Source of the DNA: Gracilariopsis chorda
Lineage: Eukaryota; Rhodophyta; Florideophyceae; Gracilariales; Gracilariaceae
Assembly: GCA_003194525.1 (NCBI GenBank)
Contig: NBIV01000477.1
Span: 1 to 23,115 of the forward strand
Direction: 5' to 3'
Length of the DNA: 23,115 nucleotides
In this document: positions 9,096 through 16,464 of the stretch, one piece after another
Layout: every line of letters starts with the position of its first letter
How positions within the stretch are numbered: position 1 is the first letter of the stretch
The notes under the pieces: generated by a model
What the model saw: the letters and a program-made list of their open reading frames with translations, nothing else
The model's database searches: none
What the model was told of the DNA's origin: nothing
Position numbers and translations under genes: made by a program

Positions 9096-9680
9096 GCCAC
9101 CTCGCGACCCTCATAGGACGTGTACCAGGACGCCCCCTTGGCTACGGTATACACCGTCCCCCTCCAGCCACCACGTACCCCCGGTACCTCTGTCCACGCC
9201 GGGCAGTAAGTGGACGTTGGGACTGTCGGAACACTGCACCGTCGCAACCGCTTGGAAGGTAATGGCTCATACCGACGGGAACACGACGCCGGCCCTGGAA
9301 CCCGACCGCTCTCCGATCTTCGCCCACCTCGCAACCGGTCAAAGGCCTCAAGACCAAGACCGTTCGGGAGAAACTGACATATTCTCCCCCCGGCCTGGGC
9401 AGGCCACTTCGGTACGCCCGCGCCTATCGCGCGTGGCTCGGCGCCTGGGCATGCTGTGCTATTCCTACACGGCGATGCTACCCCCTGAAGTGTGCGGTGC
9501 ATTCCGCTATTGGGAGAAGGCGGCGCGAACCGCTTGATGGAAAGGGCGGGGCGTCCCGCTAATCGGTCTGATGGCGCGCCACTCGCCAATGGATTTCGGC
9601 ATTCAACCGAACGGTCGACGAAGGCGTACCACCTGACCGAATTGCACTTACCTCCGCCATCGCGACCGACCGGACATGGG
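9096..9680. other. Region between the antisense ORF start and the PPT hairpin
   Basis: About 585 bases without a gene that can be supported. Long frames exist here on both strands (including one on - that runs from inside the LTR to 9077), but they have skewed Arg/Pro/Ser composition and no recognisable motif. If the antisense ORF is expressed, its promoter and 5' leader should lie here or in the 3' LTR. No clear TATA or initiator was identified. Confidence 0.5.
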
Positions 9681-9702
9681 CGCGCCACGAGGACGTGGCG
9701 CG
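9681..9702 (+). other. Perfect 9-bp hairpin just upstream of the polypurine tract
   Basis: The arms CGCGCCACG (9681-9689) and CGTGGCGCG (9694-9702) are exact inverted copies around a 4-base loop. The hairpin ends four bases before the polypurine tract, so in the genomic RNA it would fold immediately 5' of the plus-strand primer. Confidence 0.6.
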
Positions 9703-9706
9703 ACCT

Positions 9707-9717
9707 AAGAAGGGAGG
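9707..9717 (+). other. Polypurine tract (plus-strand primer) of element 1
   Basis: AAGAAGGGAGG is an all-purine run placed two bases before the TG that starts the 3' LTR at 9720, the expected position of the plus-strand primer. Confidence 0.8.
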
Positions 9718-9917
9718 TATGTGGAATAGCGGACGTGCGGGTAAGGTGGGGAATGCGAGTAACCGAGCGGATGAAGGACCGGGAATCGGGCAGGTTGTAC
9801 ACGTGCGTGCTTGTGCACATGATCAGAACGCGTACCGAGATTTTCCGTGCGGTACACTAATTTTTAGTATTTCTAGCTAGGGTAGTATTAGTGACCCATG
9901 TGCGGCCGACGGACCTG

Positions 9918-9950
9918 CACCTCGAGGCCCATTACAGTGCCCTCGAGGTG
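9918..9950 (+). repeat. Inverted repeat in U3 of the element 1 LTR
   Basis: CACCTCGAGG at 9918-9927 and CCTCGAGGTG at 9941-9950 are exact inverted copies separated by 13 bases. Each arm itself contains the palindrome CCTCGAGG. The position just upstream of the TATA-like box suggests a regulatory or structural role, which is inference. Confidence 0.6.
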
Positions 9951-9971
9951 AGCCACTAGGGCCTGGGCTAG

Positions 9972-9977
9972 TATATA
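9972..9977 (+). promoter_or_regulatory. TATA-like box in the 3' LTR of element 1
   Basis: TATATA lies 252 bases into the LTR, downstream of the 10-bp inverted repeat. This is a plausible U3 promoter position. The transcription start is not visible from sequence. Confidence 0.4.
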
Positions 9978-10325
9978 GGTACCACTACGGTCACTACCCC
10001 TTTTCGAGTAAAGCCAGACGTTCCTTGACCAAGTCTACGAGCACCTACTTCTAGTTCGCGATACAGACGGCGCACTAGGTAGCGCAGCTAGTCCGACCGG
10101 TCACCACTAGTGGTACACGACCACCAACACCCAACGCGTGCACACTGACCACGCCTGGCGCAGTTGTCCGTCCGGTTCCACCGCCCTCGCCCGACGTCTC
10201 CTGACCGACCGCTTCGGATCCTTGAGCCCATTCTCCGTCCGGGCTTCCTAGGAAACTACACCCACCAACCGCTGAAGCCTCGGCCGACCGGTTGGCACCT
10301 TTCATTTAAGCACTACGCTTCCCCA

Positions 10326-10986
10326 CAATCTACTTATGGAACAACAAATCCTGGTACTCTAATCTTACGAGAACATTGGAAGAAAGTTAACAACATAACA
10401 TCACCAAGATTGTGGAGATTGAAACATCTATTCCGGAAGTATGCAAAGAGTACTATGAGTGCTGTTCGATGATTGATCGGCACAACCGGTGCCGCCAAGA
10501 TGACCTCACACTTGAGAAGAAAATAGAAGTTAAGAAATGGTCTTTCAGGATTAATTGCTCGCTTTTGGCATTGTGCATGGTTGACGCGTGGAATATATAC
10601 AATTCAGCTAAGGAAAGACGATTTAACCTAAATCCGAATACATTCTATACGAACTTGGCAGCTGAATTGATCGATAATACCTGGGATACAACGGCCTTAT
10701 AGATAGAACCAACCAAAATTTGGATGATATCGAGCCAACTTTGAAAAGATCTGGTACTGGTATTCATTTGATGCAAGTCATTCGCAAGAGTAAGAGAAGT
10801 AATTGTACTGATACAATGGCACTTTACCAAGGATGCTGCAAAATGTGCAAATCAACGAAGAAGTCAAAGTTTATTTGTTCTGACTGTTTTACTTTTAAGA
10901 ATGATTCCATTTATATATGTCATAATGGAACTGGGAAAGAATGTTTTTCTGAGCATTCACGTGCCTGTCAGGGTATTATGATATAA
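10326..10986 (+). pseudogene. piggyBac-type transposase, C-terminal part only, frameshifted
   Basis: piggyBac transposases cut and paste their element at TTAA sites. Coding similarity begins at the first base after the LTR of element 1, which implies that element 1 split the gene and that its 5' part lies left of the window. Three successive frames are used: 10326 to about 10411 (EHWKKVNNITSP), about 10412-10702 (EYYECCSMIDRHNRCRQDD, with the late catalytic Asp in MIDRHNR, and a DAWNIY helix region), and about 10715-10986. The last frame carries the Cys-rich C-terminal zinc domain: CCKMCKS, FICSDC, YICHNGTGKECFSEH. A TAG at 10700-10702 closes the middle frame. Identification rests on the IDRHNR core and the C-terminal Cys/His pattern. 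Confidence 0.78.
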
Positions 10987-11314
10987 AAAAAGTAAACGAA
11001 GACCTAAACACATGCGTCAATCTCGTTTATTGAGGTGAAATCAAAGCTTTTATGTGCTGTTGACAAAAGCTAAAGCTCAACTACCTTAAAACCCCTACTG
11101 ATTCAATCTGCGTCATAAAACTTGCACGATTTAATTACTTCTATGGCAAAAGAACCCCTTTAATAGATGTCACCGTATTCTTTCTGTTGTTCAAGCGGGT
11201 TCGTATGCGTTCTTAGAAATAATTATTACAAGAATCAGTCGAGATCCCGAAGGATTTTTAGAGTTTGAAGAAACTGAGCGAGATTTGAGCTCGGGTTTAC
11301 TACAGCTTCTCAAT
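10987..11314. other. AT-rich spacer without recognisable genes
   Basis: About 330 bases follow the piggyBac stop, beginning with an A-run. No ORF of note, no RNA gene and no terminal repeat could be recognised. A piggyBac terminal repeat with TTAA might be expected here but was not identified. Confidence 0.5.
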
Positions 11315-11519
11315 TGGTTGGAGGCAACTGAGCTGTTACAAATCTATTGATAATGATTTTTAAGTATTTAAGCACAAACAAGCCTTTGAAAATGGCGTGT
11401 TTGTGCTTAAAATCTTTGCATTTGAACCCCCAGTTCAAAACCCCTTTGTTTCTGAGCCGGAGGTCAAATGTATGATTTATTTTTTGTCTCAGACCAGCTG
11501 GCCTCGTATGAGGCCAACA
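11315..11519 (-). repeat. Possible 3' LTR of the copia relic
   Basis: On the - strand this stretch starts TGTTGG, ends CCAACCA, and lies about 100 bases beyond the copia pol stop at 11621. Short LTRs with TGTTGG...CCAACA-like ends are common in Ty1/copia. It contains two hairpins (11499-11516 and 11367-11411) and an AATAAA. No second copy was found at the other end, so the call is weak. Confidence 0.3.
11367..11411. repeat. 18-bp-arm inverted repeat (hairpin)
   Basis: The arms at 11367-11384 and 11394-11411 are inverted copies with one mismatch in 18, around a 9-base loop. The core is AAGCACAAACA / TGTTTGTGCTT. It could be a stem-loop within a copia LTR or the remains of a small inverted-repeat element. 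Confidence 0.65.
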
Positions 11520-11620
11520 TCTTGGTCGAATAGACACCAGTCTTTACATCGCGATCTCGCGTTGCTCACGTTGGTATGCTATGTCTACTGTAAGACTGAT
11601 TGTCAGCTGAAAAATGTGCA

Positions 11621-12454
11621 TCAGTAAGAAATAATAGGCTGATTGACAGTTCTCGGTTGGTTGTTCGCATTTTGAAGTGGGCGGGGAGTGATATTGAAGC
11701 GATCTCTAAGAAAGTTATAGCAAGTGCGGTGAAGCAGCTTAGTGAATATATCTGCGAACCTGTCTGCTGTAGGGGTGATGCGCTTCAACGTAATGCTGTG
11801 TTGGCCGAGATGATGTTGAAGATAGTGGTTTCTGATGTCGGTACACTTTTTAGTTTTGCGGGAACTTGGTTGGTGGTGATGAAGAAAGCAGACTGATTCT
11901 CCATGTAAAGAATTCTAGGCGTGTTGGATTGCATAGCTGCTGAATTGAGTAATTTATGAAGCCAGAGAGTGTGACGTGTGGCGTTCGTTGCGGATATGTA
12001 TTCCACCTGTGTTGTGAAAAAGGCTACCACATTCTGTCGTAAGGATTCCCAAGAAATGGGTGCATTGACGATGAAATGGACGTTACCCGTTACTGATTTG
12101 CGGTTGGTGGCATTAGCAGAGTCAGCGTCGCTATGAACGGATAGCAGACTGGATTGATTTGGACTATTGTGCTTGCGGTAAAGGATACCGTGACTGCGTG
12201 TGCCTTTTAGATACCGAAGAACTGTCTTGAGTGCTTGCCAATGATGCAAATGTGGGCCATTCATGTGATGCACAACTCGGTTTGTTGCATAGAGTATATC
12301 GGGGTGGGTATTGTCGGTTATATATCGAACGTCGCCGAGAATTTGGCGATAACATGAGTCTTGGTCCTGAGTAAGAGGTTGGGTGGTAGTTTGTTGACCA
12401 AGGTGCTTGAGGGAGTTGTAGGGCGTTGTGTTAGCATTGCAATTGGTCATGTTG
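11621..12454 (-). pseudogene. copia RNase H and C-terminus of pol
   Basis: The frame 12450-11785 holds YRQILGDVRYITDNTHPD, LKTVLRYLKGT and the RNase H block SVHSDADSANATNRKSVTG, then ISWESLRQNVVAFFTTQVEY, all in the order found in Ty1/copia. Near 11790 the frame changes, and the conserved end RFADIFTKLLHRTCYNFL follows, closing with TGA at 11623-11621. The first RNase H Asp (SDAD) is present. Confidence 0.85.
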
Positions 12455-12990
12455 GTCTGTTCCAGAATGGCGTTAATGATATCTGGTTAACAGATGTGCA
12501 AATGACCTTCGGGTTTGTGAGTAATTTTCTAGTTGAGAAATCGAGAAGATCTGCCTTGTCGCTTAAAGTTGTACTTGGTAAGAAGTTGTGATTGGAGATC
12601 ATCAATGACAGATTGCTTAGAAGCTAAGATGAGGAAGTCATCGATTGTTGTGCTATCCAGAATGAACCCTGTGTGCGTGATGTTGGTGCGCAAGCAGGGG
12701 TAATGCTACGATGGAAGGACCTGGAGTTTTGTGAAGACTAGTTTGAGGCCATGGTTGTACTAATAGGCGGCTGGGGGTGATCCATAAAGGTTGCAGGTGA
12801 GTTTTCAGTATTTGATTGTATGGAGGAAAGAGCTGTCAAAGTGGAGGATTGGATTGACGCGAACTGGTTTGTCATGCTGGTACTGCTCTTGAAGCTAGTC
12901 CGCTTGAACGTTGAAGTGCTCCAAGGAGAGTTCGAATGTTGCATGTAAGGCTATGAGAAGTAGTTGCTTTGTTCCGTCCGCGTTGTAGGT
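12455..12990 (-). pseudogene. copia reverse transcriptase, heavily decayed
   Basis: The - strand reads through RT in one main frame with several stops. Recognisable pieces are LSLEHFNVQAD (about 12930), NLYGSPPAAY near 12790 (copia normally has YGLKQ here), the catalytic box as TIDDFLIL near 12645 (normally YVDD), and LTKYNFKRQG (about 12575). In-frame stops include TAG at 12531-12529 and TAA at 12489-12487. The first residue of the YVDD box is replaced, so no activity is expected. Confidence 0.75.
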
Positions 12991-13164
12991 GGTGCGATCT
13001 TCAGGGTTGAAGTAGAGGCCAGGCTTCATGAGGTCGCTGCGTAAATTGCAGCTGGTTTTTGGGTGGGTGACATTGCCTTCAGCCGAACTTTTTTATCTAT
13101 ACACCATCATGGGGGAGTTAATAGCTCCTGGGGGAGGGATATATTCTGGGGGGACCATTCGATG

Positions 13165-14010
13165 CTACGGCATTGGTCGATGTTGTGTAGTTGTGCGTAT
13201 TGTGCCGCTTTCCAGAGATGAGCGTCTGGGTATTTTCGGGCCTGTGCTAAGATGGAGGGTGGGGGCGCGTCGAGGGTGGTGGATATAGAAAGTAAGCGGG
13301 GTGGTTTTCATGCGGAATGTTTGTAGATGTGGTATGGTAGGGTCAGTACTGTTGTGGTAAGTGTGAACGTCCAGCGTTCGAATGTGTTGGTATTGCTGCG
13401 TTTGGATATTCAGGGCCATGGCTGTGTTGAGTGAAGTGACATACATGTACTGTTCTGGCTCGGCCCTGTGATCCATTTCCTTCTTCGGCGCATAGATTGG
13501 TATCATGCCCCGTTGCCCGAAAGTAAACATGCATGGTAAATGGGGTTTGTAGCCATACCACAGATGGTAAGGAGACATGCTGAAGCTGGAGTGGTGGAGG
13601 ACATTGTACTTAAAGATGGTGTCACGAACGGCATCCTCCCAGTACTCCAGAGGTAGTTGAACTGTATGAAGAAGTGCTCGAACAGATTCCATGAGTTTTC
13701 TGTTGAATTGTTCCACCACAGCGTTTTCTTGTGGATGGTGGGGAGTGCAGAGGTGGTGAGATACTTTTTGCTTGTCGTAGATGGAGATCATCATGGTTGA
13801 GGTGTATTATTTGAAATTATCAGAGCGAAAATGGGATAGCAGGTGAGGCATTCTTTGTTTGATATGATGAAGGGTCTCATCGATGTGTTTGGGGATATCT
13901 TTCCGGTCCTGGATGAAGTGGGCTAGGACAAAGCGGCTTGCCGCACAGCTTATGATGAGAATATGATAGCTGCCGTGGGTGGAAGTGGGCTTGAATGGCC
14001 CACATGTGTC
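13165..14010 (-). pseudogene. copia integrase core
   Basis: The integrase catalytic residues can be followed on the - strand: D in DTCGPFKP (about 14010-13987), D in FRSDNF (about 13825) and E in AVVEQFNRKL (about 13710). An in-frame TAA at 13809-13807 lies just after the second Asp. The remainder, from 13794 to 13165, is a single open frame containing HHPQENAVVEQF and EYWEDAVRDTIFKYN, ending in a less conserved tail. Confidence 0.85.
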
Positions 14011-14019
14011 TGAACTTAC

Positions 14020-14660
14020 TTATGCCTCTATGGAATAGTTGTGATATGTGGGTTTGTGTGGTGCAGGGTTTACTTTAGGCTGATGACATGCTGAGCAGGT
14101 TAGAATGGTATCAGCAGGAAGAGATTCACGGAGGGTGTAGATGAGGCGTTTCTGCGATGCGATGGTGATTTTGGCCGGGTGGGCATGGTTAAGGCCGAAG
14201 ATGCCGCCGATGGGCACTGAGCTGGGCCAGGGTATGAGTCCGAGGAAGTGTAGATTTGGGGAGGTTGCGCCAGTTTCTTTGTGGTGCTATATGGATAGGT
14301 TTGGCAATGGTGACTGGTAGTGTGGTGTGAGGGGGTGATCGAGTGGTAGGTAGGTGGCGGGTGAAGCAGAGATTGTGTGTTTACGGCAAGGGATTGATAT
14401 TTTGCGAGATGTGTACGCCACGACGGAGAGAATGGACGCTGGTACTTGGTATTGATTGTGTTTCCAGCGTGTGGTTGCTATAATCTGTGGAGGGGTGCAC
14501 ATGGTGTTGACGATGCATCCTCGTTTTTCGTTAAAAGTAATGAGTCCATGTCGAGAAGTTAGATCATGTACTGAAAGCAGATTGTGCTTAACGTGAGGAT
14601 TAGCTAAGGCATGAAGTTGTATGGTGTGGGTACTCTTCTGTGGTCGAATAGGCAGGGTTC
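14020..14660 (-). pseudogene. copia protease end and GAG-pre-integrase region
   Basis: A - strand segment with VKHNLLSVHDLTSRHG (about 14605-14550), typical of the stretch after the copia protease, is followed by a pre-integrase zinc-binding segment (LTCSACHQPK, about 14105-14080). The protease active-site motif D-S-G-A was not found in the expected place. Frames change between 14287 and 14217. It leads into the integrase core on the same strand. Confidence 0.7.
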
Positions 14661-15040
14661 CATGCTGGGGTCACTTGGTCGGCTGTTCATTGGAGGTGTG
14701 GGTGAGTGGTAAGTGCTTCCATTTGCGTGGTTGGGTGTGTGATGTGGGATATTTTTGTTCAACGATCTAAAAGGAACCTCCTGTTGCCTCGGTGCCGTTC
14801 GCTGATGTTAAATCGACTTGAGGGGGTGGTTTTGAAATAGGAGGGGGATGATACGTCTTGTGGTAGTTGGGCGGTAGGGTTGTGTAGTTGGCTTGTGGCA
14901 AAGTTGGCCTGAGTCCGGTTTTTGGGGTGTTGCCGGTTTCTGCGCCCTTTGTCTCTATGCTGCGGAGGGATGCCGAGCGAGAGGTCGGATTGGCAAGGCT
15001 TGCCGTAAAATATACGGGGGCTCTCAAGTTTATTCGAGCG
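14661..15040. other. Junction zone between copia relic and Ty3 gag relic
   Basis: On the - strand the frame 15111-14767 starts with Ty3 gag-like residues (see next feature) and then continues into Pro/Thr-rich sequence (KTYHPPPISKPPPQVD) that could be the tail of a copia Gag. The exact breakpoint cannot be placed by eye. Nothing else is recognised. Confidence 0.4.
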
Positions 15041-15700
15041 GAATTGACCTGATCTTCAGCCATACTGGTTAGGAAATACGGTAATGCAAAACACGCTTCG
15101 GCTTCATGCATGCAGAGTATATCATCCCCTTTGCGAGCTTCGCTAGAAAGTCAAACACCAGAATTGGATCGTGTCGTGAGAAAAGACTAAAAAAAAGAGT
15201 AATATTCATGCGTCTGGTGGAATCCTTGACCTCGCTGGTACCGCGTGCAGATCGAGTAGATGAGAAATCATCATTCGATAATATCGATTTGATAACAATC
15301 TCTGGTAAAGTGAAACTATGGGGCCCAACTCTTTCAGTTCCAAGTGTAGTTTGCCTTTCTTGCGAGAGCGAATAGCTCCTTGAGTACTACAAGTCGCCTT
15401 AAACCTTTTTGAATATGTCTTCCTCTCCTTATTATCAGAATCCGATTAGTCCAGAGATGAATCCGCAGAGTGAGGATCTGAATAATAATCTGACGAACCA
15501 GATAAAACGTATTGAACATCTGTTTTGGATTTACGAGCCTGTTGTTTGTCCGAACGGCGAATTAAACTGATAGATATGACCTGGTTTTCCACTTTTACAG
15601 GCGCTTGAGTATCCACACGTAAGGTCGCTTCAAGCGTATCCAGACCAACGTGCACCACTTACAAAGCCATCTGGACGTCAATTGCGGACTTCTTGTAGTC
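15040..15700 (-). pseudogene. gag: Relic Ty3 gag fragment, related to elements 1 and 3 but inverted
   Basis: Read on the - strand through several frames, segments match element 3 Gag in the same order: DTLEATLRVD (near 15640, cf. LETLEQFVLMD), an Arg/Lys stretch followed by Ser/Asp repeats (about 15550-15430), RSRKKGK...LELKE (about 15370), YQRLLSNRYY (about 15290, cf. YRKLLSYRYY), RGTSEVKDSTRRMN (about 15240-15200), DPILVFDFL (about 15170, cf. DPVLVLDFL) and EAEACFALPYFLTSMAEDQ (15106-15050, cf. GQAYLALPYFLRGVAEDQ). No pol was found attached to it. It is older than elements 1 and 3, judging by its divergence and many frame breaks. Confidence 0.7.
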
Positions 15701-15769
15701 CTTCAGAGAAGTACCGGCACATAAAAACCTTTGCAAATGACATTTGATTATCGACATAGGACTCAGACC

Positions 15770-16213
15770 CCTCCCGACACACCCCAAGCATGAACATCGT
15801 CAACGTTTTGAGCAAAAAATTTCATTTCTTTGGGGAGAGACACGTGAACCACTTCAGAGATGTGGATCATTGACTTCAGTCTAACGAACTCAGCTGAGTT
15901 CAGAAACGAATGAGCAGCAGACACCGCTTCAAACTCTGCGGGTGGTAACCCTCACAGTGGGGAAATTCGAAAAGAATTCTGGACAGTAAAAATCTTCATC
16001 TAGGCCCTGAAACAAGTAGGTTTTACGCGTTCCACTTTTCACTGCACTCCTGTCAAAATGAACCTGGAGAAATTCGACGAACTCTAGATTACCGCCCGCT
16101 GCCACTCCCGACATCATCCACCTTTCGCAAGATCCAACAGAGCGCCGGCGGCGCTCGCCACCAGCTCGTTTTCCTTCCCAATCCCGCGCAGCACGAGCCA
16201 GCGTTGCCTCCAC
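15770..16213 (-). pseudogene. Unassigned coding-like fragment, two frames
   Basis: An ORF at 16213-15929 contains NLEFVEFLQVHFDRSAV and YLFQGLDEDFYCPEFF. A second frame continues beyond it, about 15955-15770, with SAEFVRLKSMIHISEVV and KFFAQNVDDVHAWG. Composition is protein-like and the two pieces are adjacent and in order, so they may be one frameshifted gene. No family was recognised. It lies between the Ty3 gag relic and the pogo-like transposase. Confidence 0.35.
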
Positions 16214-16464
16214 GCCGTCATTATTGGGATATCGTCATCCGCATGGACATCCCATTTGTTTAACTCCACGCTGCTTTCAAACACTGCAGGAGCCAGAGAC
16301 CGATTATATTTACGCACACCATCGGCTTGAGTCATCCGTACGCGTTCAGTGTTCGATACGTCTTTCATTGCACCTCTATTGGTGAGTACCGACGCTGGTG
16401 CACCGCATGGAATGGGCAGCGCTTTTTCGCACACCGCGCACAGGGGCTTGAAGGGGTGCAGCAT
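16114..16464 (-). CDS. Unassigned 116-codon ORF overlapping the transposase 3' end
   Basis: This ORF overlaps the last 89 bases of the transposase frame in another frame. It contains LCAVCEKALPIPCG, VRMTQADGVRKYNRSL and LVASAAGALLDLAKGG. It may be the true C-terminus of the transposase displaced by a frameshift near 16460, or an independent fragment. No function is assigned. Confidence 0.3.
   Translation of the reverse strand: MLHPFKPLCAVCEKALPIPCGAPASVLTNRGAMKDVSNTERVRMTQADGVRKYNRSLAPAVFESSVELNKWDVHADDDIPIMTAWRQRWLVLRGIGKENELVASAAGALLDLAKGG

Larger units (their letters stand above)
1..10325 (+). mobile_element. Ty3/gypsy chromovirus-type LTR retrotransposon (element 1), 5' LTR truncated by window edge
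   Basis: Bases 1-50 are identical to 10276-10325, the 3' end of a downstream repeat, so both are LTR ends of one element. Between them the order is primer-binding site, gag, protease, RT, RNase H, integrase, chromodomain, a 3.2 kb extra region with an antisense ORF, polypurine tract and 3' LTR. The pol order PR-RT-RH-INT is that of Ty3/gypsy, and the chromodomain places it with chromoviruses. With a full 606 bp 5' LTR the element would be about 10.9 kb, long for a chromovirus because of the extra region. Gag-pol is broken at about eight places. The identity of the visible LTR ends suggests a recent insertion, but only 50 bp can be compared. Confidence 0.93.
9720..10325 (+). repeat. 3' LTR of element 1 (606 bp)
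   Basis: The LTR starts TGTGGAA after the polypurine tract and ends TTCCCCA, an imperfect 7-bp terminal inverted repeat with TG...CA ends. Its last 50 bases equal 1-50. It holds a TATA-like TATATA at 9972-9977, a 10-bp inverted repeat at 9918-9927 and 9941-9950 upstream of it, and a 12-bp perfect palindrome (ACCACTAGTGGT) at 10103-10114. Sequence after 10325 is piggyBac-like coding sequence, so 10325/10326 is the insertion boundary. Confidence 0.9.
11315..14760 (-). mobile_element. Degenerate Ty1/copia retrotransposon relic
   Basis: Read on the - strand, the domain order is pre-integrase, integrase, RT, RNase H, which is diagnostic of Ty1/copia (integrase before RT). Every domain is recognisable, but several stops and frame changes are present. 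The 5' side is lost: at about 14760-15040 copia-like sequence gives way to a Ty3 gag fragment, and no 5' LTR was found. Confidence 0.85.

Noticed and set aside
8920..9537. A 205-codon + strand ORF over the start of the antisense gene
   Set aside because: It mirrors the antisense ORF for part of its length, has a low-complexity Arg/Pro/Thr composition and no conserved domain.
9077..9820. A 247-codon - strand ORF running from inside the 3' LTR to 9077
   Set aside because: It crosses the polypurine tract and LTR boundary, is dominated by Arg, Pro and Ser, and shows no motif. It is most likely a GC-driven open frame, though its region may serve as leader of the antisense gene.
6754..11039. Repeated TTTATTGAG(A/G)TGAA at 6754 and 11026
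   Set aside because: A 13-of-14 match is expected many times by chance in a window of this length, and the second site has no gene to serve.
11600..11896. A 98-codon + strand ORF opposite the copia C-terminus
   Set aside because: It overlaps clear copia coding sequence on the other strand and has no recognisable motif.
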